In this document: piece by piece, positions 10,925 through 11,692 of the stretch
Layout of the letters: the number at the start of each line of letters is the position of its first letter
Position numbering within the stretch: position 1 is the stretch's first letter
NCBI GenBank assembly: GCA_001507935.1
Contig: LGET01000033.1
Coordinates: 1 to 11,692 of the forward strand
From: Thermococcales archaeon 44_46
GTDB lineage: Archaea > Methanobacteriota_B > Thermococci > Thermococcales > Thermococcaceae
DNA length: 11,692 nt
Direction: 5' to 3'
The notes under the pieces: generated by a model
Told to the model about the DNA's origin: nothing
The model's input: only the letters and a program-made list of their open reading frames with translations
Database searches by the model: none
Program-made: the position numbers and the translations under genes

Positions 10925-11692
10925 CTACTTGAGTATGTGCTTGTAGTAATACCAGAGCCCTCTTATTATGTCCCTAACTTCTATCATCGTGAACATTGGG
11001 CTTCTGTCGATGTACTTGGCAGTTTCTTCCCATGTATGTGCTTGAAGAACACGATAAATAAGGAGGTGTATTTGTCTCTCATCGAGATAAGGCTTCATCC
11101 AGCCGTCAAGGAAATAAAGCTTTACCACTGGCTTCACTGCATCAAGAACGGTATCATAAGTTAAGACTTTACCCACGAACATCTCAAGCCTCTTCTTTTG
11201 CACATCTGTTAGGGTTATTGGGTAGTTGACGCTCTCTCCAAAAGGTGTTTCAAAGAGCCATCTCGCTATCTCGGGCTCCAAATCTCTATGCGTGTCCCCA
11301 AGCCACTCCGTAAGCCTAATTCTAAATTCATCGTTGGCTTTCTTAACTATTTCTTGGGCCTTCTTGCTTATTGGCTTTATCACTATTGCAGTGTATTCTC
11401 CGCTTACGGGATTCCTCGAGGGGCTTAGATGCACTACCGCAAACCCATTTCTTATCCAGAACCTTATGAGCTCTTCACTAGCTCCGAATCCACTCCCTAC
11501 CCAGTCAAGGCCTTCTCTATCAGCCTCTTGAATTAACAGCTCAAGCGCCTTACTCCCAAGGCCCATATCCATCGCATCTGGGTGGGTGGCTATTCTAACC
11601 ACCCTATAACCTTTTAACTTCGCAAACTCTTTTGCATAGTGGTGCTTCACCATCATGTCGGGGATTATGTTCCCCCTCGGCTTGTATCCCTT
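10925..11692 (-). CDS. tmcA: tRNA(Met)/RNA cytidine N4-acetyltransferase, TmcA/Nat10 type, C-terminal part (5' truncated by window)
   Basis: The frame is open from the right edge (KGYKPRGNIIPDMMVKHHYA) to TAG at 10927-10925, giving 255 residues. The ATG at 11656 is internal. The acetyl-CoA-binding segment of a GNAT domain is clear: RVVRIATHPDAMDMGLGSKALELL. It is followed by DWVGSGFGASEELIRFWIRNGFAVVHLSPSRNPVSGEYTAIVIKP, typical of COG1444 proteins, and then a helical tail domain. Bacterial TmcA acetylates the wobble cytidine of elongator tRNA-Met using ATP and acetyl-CoA. The Thermococcus Nat10 homologue is known to place ac4C at many sites in rRNA, tRNA and mRNA, which aids growth at high temperature. 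The DEAD-like helicase and ATP-binding parts would lie upstream, outside the window, as full-length proteins are about 800 residues. Which paralogue this is cannot be told from the C-terminal part. Confidence 0.88.
   Translation of the reverse strand, partial: KGYKPRGNIIPDMMVKHHYAKEFAKLKGYRVVRIATHPDAMDMGLGSKALELLIQEADREGLDWVGSGFGASEELIRFWIRNGFAVVHLSPSRNPVSGEYTAIVIKPISKKAQEIVKKANDEFRIRLTEWLGDTHRDLEPEIARWLFETPFGESVNYPITLTDVQKKRLEMFVGKVLTYDTVLDAVKPVVKLYFLDGWMKPYLDERQIHLLIYRVLQAHTWEETAKYIDRSPMFTMIEVRDIIRGLWYYYKHILK

Overview
The window comes from a hyperthermophilic euryarchaeon of the order Thermococcales (Pyrococcus, Thermococcus or a close relative). The evidence is archaeal: a proteasome-activating nucleotidase (PAN), an archaeosine-pathway QueE, an archaeal COG3199-type NAD kinase, a Nat10/TmcA-type RNA acetyltransferase, a C/D box sRNA of archaeal size, TATA/BRE promoters about 25 bases upstream of short leaders, and GGTG/GGAGG ribosome-binding sites. 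Coding is dense, and both edges cut through genes.

Layout. Bases 1-717 are the 3' part of an ATP-NAD kinase-family gene. Next come an acidic helical protein of unknown function (767-1576), a 46-residue C2H2 zinc-finger protein (1639-1779) and a C/D box sRNA (about 1804-1865) that touches the stop codon of the next gene. On the minus strand lie a membrane-anchored winged-helix regulator (1863-2885) and a UPF0173 metal-dependent hydrolase (2919-3596). The hydrolase is divergent from pan (3871-5070), across a 270-base region holding two candidate operators. A small secreted protein (5172-5705) follows pan.

Two related IS200/IS605-type elements carry only tnpB, at about 5720-7170 and 9476-10875. 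Between them sit an HTH-CBS regulator (7174-7734, minus strand) and a three-gene operon (7912-9434) of two unknown proteins plus queE. The regulator and operon are divergent. The 177 bases between them hold a 17-bp palindrome over one TATA box, a GC-rich element with two perfect stems, and an inverted repeat centred on the other TATA box. The minus-strand 3' part of a tRNA/RNA cytidine acetyltransferase gene closes the window.

How the genes fit together. RNA modification recurs: QueE in archaeosine synthesis, TmcA/Nat10 in ac4C, and the C/D sRNA in 2'-O-methylation. PAN feeds substrates to the 20S proteasome. The most interesting items are the TnpB pair, which have Gly at the usual RuvC-II glutamate position and a possible substitute glutamate elsewhere, their embedded candidate guide RNAs, the C/D sRNA and the layered 7735-7911 intergenic region. 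I see no CRISPR array, tRNA or rRNA.
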